NCBI GenBank assembly: GCA_001797415.1
Contig: MGPL01000128.1
Span: 8,936-17,242, forward strand
Direction of reading: 5' to 3'
DNA length: 8,307 bases
DNA from: Deltaproteobacteria bacterium GWA2_55_10
Lineage (GTDB): Bacteria > Desulfobacterota > GWC2-55-46
The translations under genes were made by a program, and so were the position numbers. The notes beneath the pieces are model-generated. The model was not told the DNA's origin. It saw only the letters and a list, made by a program, of their open reading frames with translations, and did not search any database. This document shows positions 6,697 to 8,307 of this stretch, in pieces (within the stretch, counting starts at the first letter, position 1; every line of letters begins with the position of its first letter).

Positions 6697-7509
6697 ATGC
6701 TCAAGACTGCTTTTGACAAGACTGCCGTAAAGAGGTCCTTTTCGCGGGCAGCCTCTACCTATGACGAGTTCGCAGGCTTTCAGCGGATGGCGGCCCTTGA
6801 GGTCATGAAGAGGCTCTCGGATTCGCCGTCAAACTCCCTGGTCTCGCCGGTCCTCGATATCGGCTGCGGCACGGGCTTTCTCCTTGAGCTTATAAAGTCC
6901 TCATCTCCTGATGTACGAATCTACGGCTCTGACATAGCGTTGCCCATGCTTTGCAGGATGCAGGACAAGGCTGGGGCTCAATGTTCAGGCCTTGTGGCCT
7001 CTGACTGCGAATCTCTCGCCTTCAGGGATGCGACCTTCGCCGTCGCCGCGTCAAGCCTGACATTCCAGTGGGCCCACGAACTTTCTGCTGCCTTTTCTGA
7101 GGCCTTCAGGGTCTTGAAAAGGGACGGCCTGTTCATCTTCTCTACGCTCGGCCCTGAAACACTGAAGGAATTGAAAGAATGCTACCCCGGCTATCAGGGG
7201 ATCGAGTTCAGGGAGAGCGCGGATATCAAAAGAACGCTCGATGAGGCCGGCTTTGAGAAGACTTCCGTTGAATCAAAGATAATCAAAATGAAATATCACA
7301 GCTTCATGGACCTCTTGCGCACCCTCAAGTACATAGGCGCCGCCCCTCCCCTTGAATGCGGCAAAGGCCTCTCGCCCGGAAGGGCCTTGAAAGAGGCCGG
7401 AAGGGCCTACGCAGAGGCCGGAAGGGCCTACGCAAAAAGGTTCCCTGCTATCGAGGGCGGAGTGCTGGCAAGCTATGAGCTTATTATTGCATCTGCAAAA
7501 AAAATGTAG
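6697..7509 (+). CDS. bioC: Malonyl-ACP O-methyltransferase
   Basis: BioC methylates the free carboxyl of malonyl-ACP with S-adenosylmethionine, disguising it so that fatty acid synthase extends it to pimeloyl-ACP methyl ester. The N-terminus, AVKRSFSRAASTYDEFAGFQR, is typical of BioC. SAM-binding motif I is VLDIGCGTGF (52-61), followed by an acidic residue Asp79 in GSDIALPML, SDCESLAF (102-109), and SSLTFQWAHEL (119-129), which sets BioC apart from generic class I methyltransferases. LLRTLKYIGA (206-215) is also family-like. It starts 2 bases after the bioH stop, with AAAAGG at 6683-6688 as ribosome binding site. At residues 234-247 the seven-residue unit EAGRAYA occurs twice in tandem, encoded by an exact 21-base DNA duplication; it may lengthen a surface loop or helix. 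The reading frame is intact through to TAG. Confidence 0.93.
   Translation: MLKTAFDKTAVKRSFSRAASTYDEFAGFQRMAALEVMKRLSDSPSNSLVSPVLDIGCGTGFLLELIKSSSPDVRIYGSDIALPMLCRMQDKAGAQCSGLVASDCESLAFRDATFAVAASSLTFQWAHELSAAFSEAFRVLKRDGLFIFSTLGPETLKELKECYPGYQGIEFRESADIKRTLDEAGFEKTSVESKIIKMKYHSFMDLLRTLKYIGAAPPLECGKGLSPGRALKEAGRAYAEAGRAYAKRFPAIEGGVLASYELIIASAKKM
7372..7434 (+). repeat. 21-base in-frame tandem repeat inside bioC
   Basis: Bases 7393-7413 and 7414-7434 are identical 21-base units, each coding EAGRAYA. The preceding 21 bases (7372-7392) share the core CCGGAAGGGCCT in the same phase and code SPGRALK, so they look like a diverged third unit from which the others arose. The unit is a multiple of three, so the frame is kept. 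The GGCC-rich unit also contains GGCC...GGCC inverted symmetry, which could favour replication slippage. Confidence 0.92.
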
Positions 7510-7528
7510 CTCAGAGGACTTCCTAAGA

Positions 7529-7557
7529 CCCTTTCTAAAGGGGGGCTGAGGGGGATT
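7529..7557. repeat. Intergenic repeat module A (CCCTTT...GGGGGCTGAGGGGG type)
   Basis: After bioC comes a stretch whose complement reads as a C-rich sequence, translating in one frame to NPPQPPFRKG. This is a signature I recognise from dispersed intergenic repeats that are often miscalled as small proteins in environmental deltaproteobacterial and Nitrospirota genomes. CCCTTT (7529-7534) pairs with AAAGGG (7537-7542) as a short hairpin. No T-tract follows. Confidence 0.6.
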
Positions 7558-7563
7558 ATTATT

Positions 7564-7581
7564 GGTGCGCGGAGCCGCACC
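7564..7581. repeat. Intergenic repeat module B, GC-rich hairpin
   Basis: GGTGCG (7564-7569) pairs with CGCACC (7576-7581) around a 6-base loop. An alternative fold pairs GGTG/CACC and CGG/CCG with a 2-base bulge. It lies between two other repeat modules, so the three together look like a mosaic of mobile or REP-like palindromes rather than a single regulatory site. Confidence 0.6.
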
Positions 7582-7594
7582 TACAACTATCCAG

Positions 7595-7633
7595 ATCCTC
7601 CCCTCCCTTGACGGGAGGGGACAAGGGGAGGGT
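7595..7633. repeat. Intergenic repeat module C (CCCTCCC/GGGAGGG hairpin)
   Basis: TCCCCTCCC (7599-7607) pairs exactly with GGGAGGGGA (7613-7621) over a TTGAC loop, a 9-base very GC-rich stem. A further CAAGGGGAGGG (7622-7632) could compete for the left arm with one mismatch. The complement codes PSPCPLPSREGR in one frame, another well-known false-protein signature of dispersed repeats. The next bases (GTGCAGG) give no T-run on the plus strand, so it would not be a standard terminator; it may slow transcription or protect upstream mRNA from 3' exonucleases. Confidence 0.65.
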
Positions 7634-7682
7634 GCAGGTATCCCGTAGCTTTGTGCCAAGGAGAAGTGCGCAATAAGACCTT

Positions 7683-8307
7683 ATGAAAAAGAAGACATCA
7701 AAACTCATAAAGCTCGACCGCCAGTTCGTCTGGCACCCGTTCACCCAGATGCGCGAATGGGCTGAAACCGACCCGCTGATAATCGAACGCGCCCAGGGCA
7801 ACTACCTCATCGATACTGAAGGCAAGCGCTACCTTGACGGCGTATCTTCGCTCTGGGTTAATGTCCACGGCCACAGGAGACCTGAGATAGACAGGGCAAT
7901 TAAGGCGCAGCTCGATAAGATCGCCCACTCTACGCTGCTGGGCCTCGGAAACGGGCCTTCGATAGAGCTTGCCCAAAGGCTCGTCCGCATAGCCCCGAAA
8001 GGGCTCAAAAAGGTCTTTTACTCGGACAACGGCTCCACTGCCGTCGAGATAGCCCTCAAGATGGCCTTCCAGTACTGGGAGCAGACAGGAAAGCCGGAGA
8101 AGAAGCAGTACATAGCCTTCACAGGGGCGTACCACGGGGACACCTTCGGCTCCATGAGCGTGGGCGAGATAGACATCTTCGTCAAGAAGTACAGGCCGCT
8201 CCTCTTCAGCACCATCCGCGCGCCCTACCCTTACTGCTACAGGTGCCCTGTCGGGAAGGCATTTCCCGACTGCAAGACGGCCTGTCTCGATTCGTTTGAG
8301 GATAGCC
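7683..8307 (+). CDS. bioA: Adenosylmethionine-8-amino-7-oxononanoate aminotransferase (partial, C-terminus missing)
   Basis: BioA transfers an amino group to KAPA to make 7,8-diaminopelargonate, usually from S-adenosylmethionine, though some family members use lysine. The 208 residues seen are roughly the first half of a class III aminotransferase of about 450. Visible are VWHPFTQM (16-23), the family-typical start, then SLWVNVHGHRRPEI (56-69), YSDNGSTAVEIALKMA (113-128, PLP phosphate binding) and AYHGDTFGSMS (149-159). The PLP lysine lies beyond the window. Cysteines 185, 188, 197 and 201 form CYRC-x8-C-x3-C. The ATG at 7683 is forced because an in-frame TAA lies at 7674-7676 and the next ATG is inside the conserved motif. 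The best ribosome binding site, AAGGAG at 7658-7663, is 19 bases away, unusually far. It is 173 bases after bioC, across the repeat mosaic, and probably still in the operon. Confidence 0.94.
   Translation, partial: MKKKTSKLIKLDRQFVWHPFTQMREWAETDPLIIERAQGNYLIDTEGKRYLDGVSSLWVNVHGHRRPEIDRAIKAQLDKIAHSTLLGLGNGPSIELAQRLVRIAPKGLKKVFYSDNGSTAVEIALKMAFQYWEQTGKPEKKQYIAFTGAYHGDTFGSMSVGEIDIFVKKYRPLLFSTIRAPYPYCYRCPVGKAFPDCKTACLDSFEDS

Noticed and set aside
7372..7434. CRISPR-like or direct-repeat array
   Set aside because: The units are directly adjacent with no spacers, and lie in frame inside bioC.
7599..7621. Intrinsic terminator ending the operon before bioA
   Set aside because: Strong GC stem but no T-run after it, and bioA belongs to the same pathway and orientation; better explained as a dispersed repeat.
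7273..7801. Minus-strand open frames across the end of bioC, the gap and the start of bioA
   Set aside because: They read through the repeat modules and give the SPCPLPSREG and NPPQPPFRKG signatures of spurious repeat-derived proteins; there is no ribosome binding site or domain.

Overview
The window reads as chromosome of a diderm, probably anaerobic bacterium. By eye the GC content is about 55-60%. Every gene uses AGG for Arg and ATA for Ile heavily, and the intergenic DNA carries GC-rich repeat modules of a kind common in Nitrospirota and deltaproteobacterial (Desulfobacterota-like) genomes. That placement is an inference with low certainty; no rRNA or tRNA gene is present to settle it. 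No mobile element, prophage or CRISPR array was seen.

Left part (1-3000): nadD (NAD synthesis) enters on the minus strand and is cut by the window edge. It diverges, across a 137-base gap, from a compact plus-strand operon: rarA (replication-fork AAA+ ATPase), a GcvR-like protein with two ACT domains, and def (peptide deformylase). The rarA and ACT genes overlap by 4 bases, and def starts 5 bases after the ACT gene. Middle (3001-3767): a 163-base gap, then a second, strongly diverged copy of the ACT protein that has lost its ligand-loop residues, then a 97-base control region.

Right part (3768-8307): a biotin operon bioB-bioF-bioH-bioC-bioA, with bioA cut by the window end. BioC methylates malonyl-ACP so that fatty acid synthesis can build a disguised pimeloyl chain. 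BioH removes the methyl ester. BioF, BioA and (outside the window) BioD make dethiobiotin, and BioB inserts sulfur. The control region carries a perfect 9-base inverted repeat with a 15-base spacer, shaped like a BirA operator. Its right arm contains a consensus TTGACA -35 box, so biotin-loaded BirA repression of the operon is the natural reading. No birA or bioD is in view.

The points most worth a second look are these. (1) BioB has Ser where E. coli BioB has the auxiliary-cluster ligand Cys97, and gains two cysteines at other places around that cluster, which fits the recently described anaerobe-type BioB. (2) The BirA-like operator overlaps a promoter. (3) The GcvR-like paralogue is degenerate. 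(4) An in-frame 21-base tandem duplication lies in bioC. (5) A mosaic of hairpin-forming intergenic repeats is inserted inside the operon between bioC and bioA. I found no wholly new system; the window is core metabolism with several unusual details.
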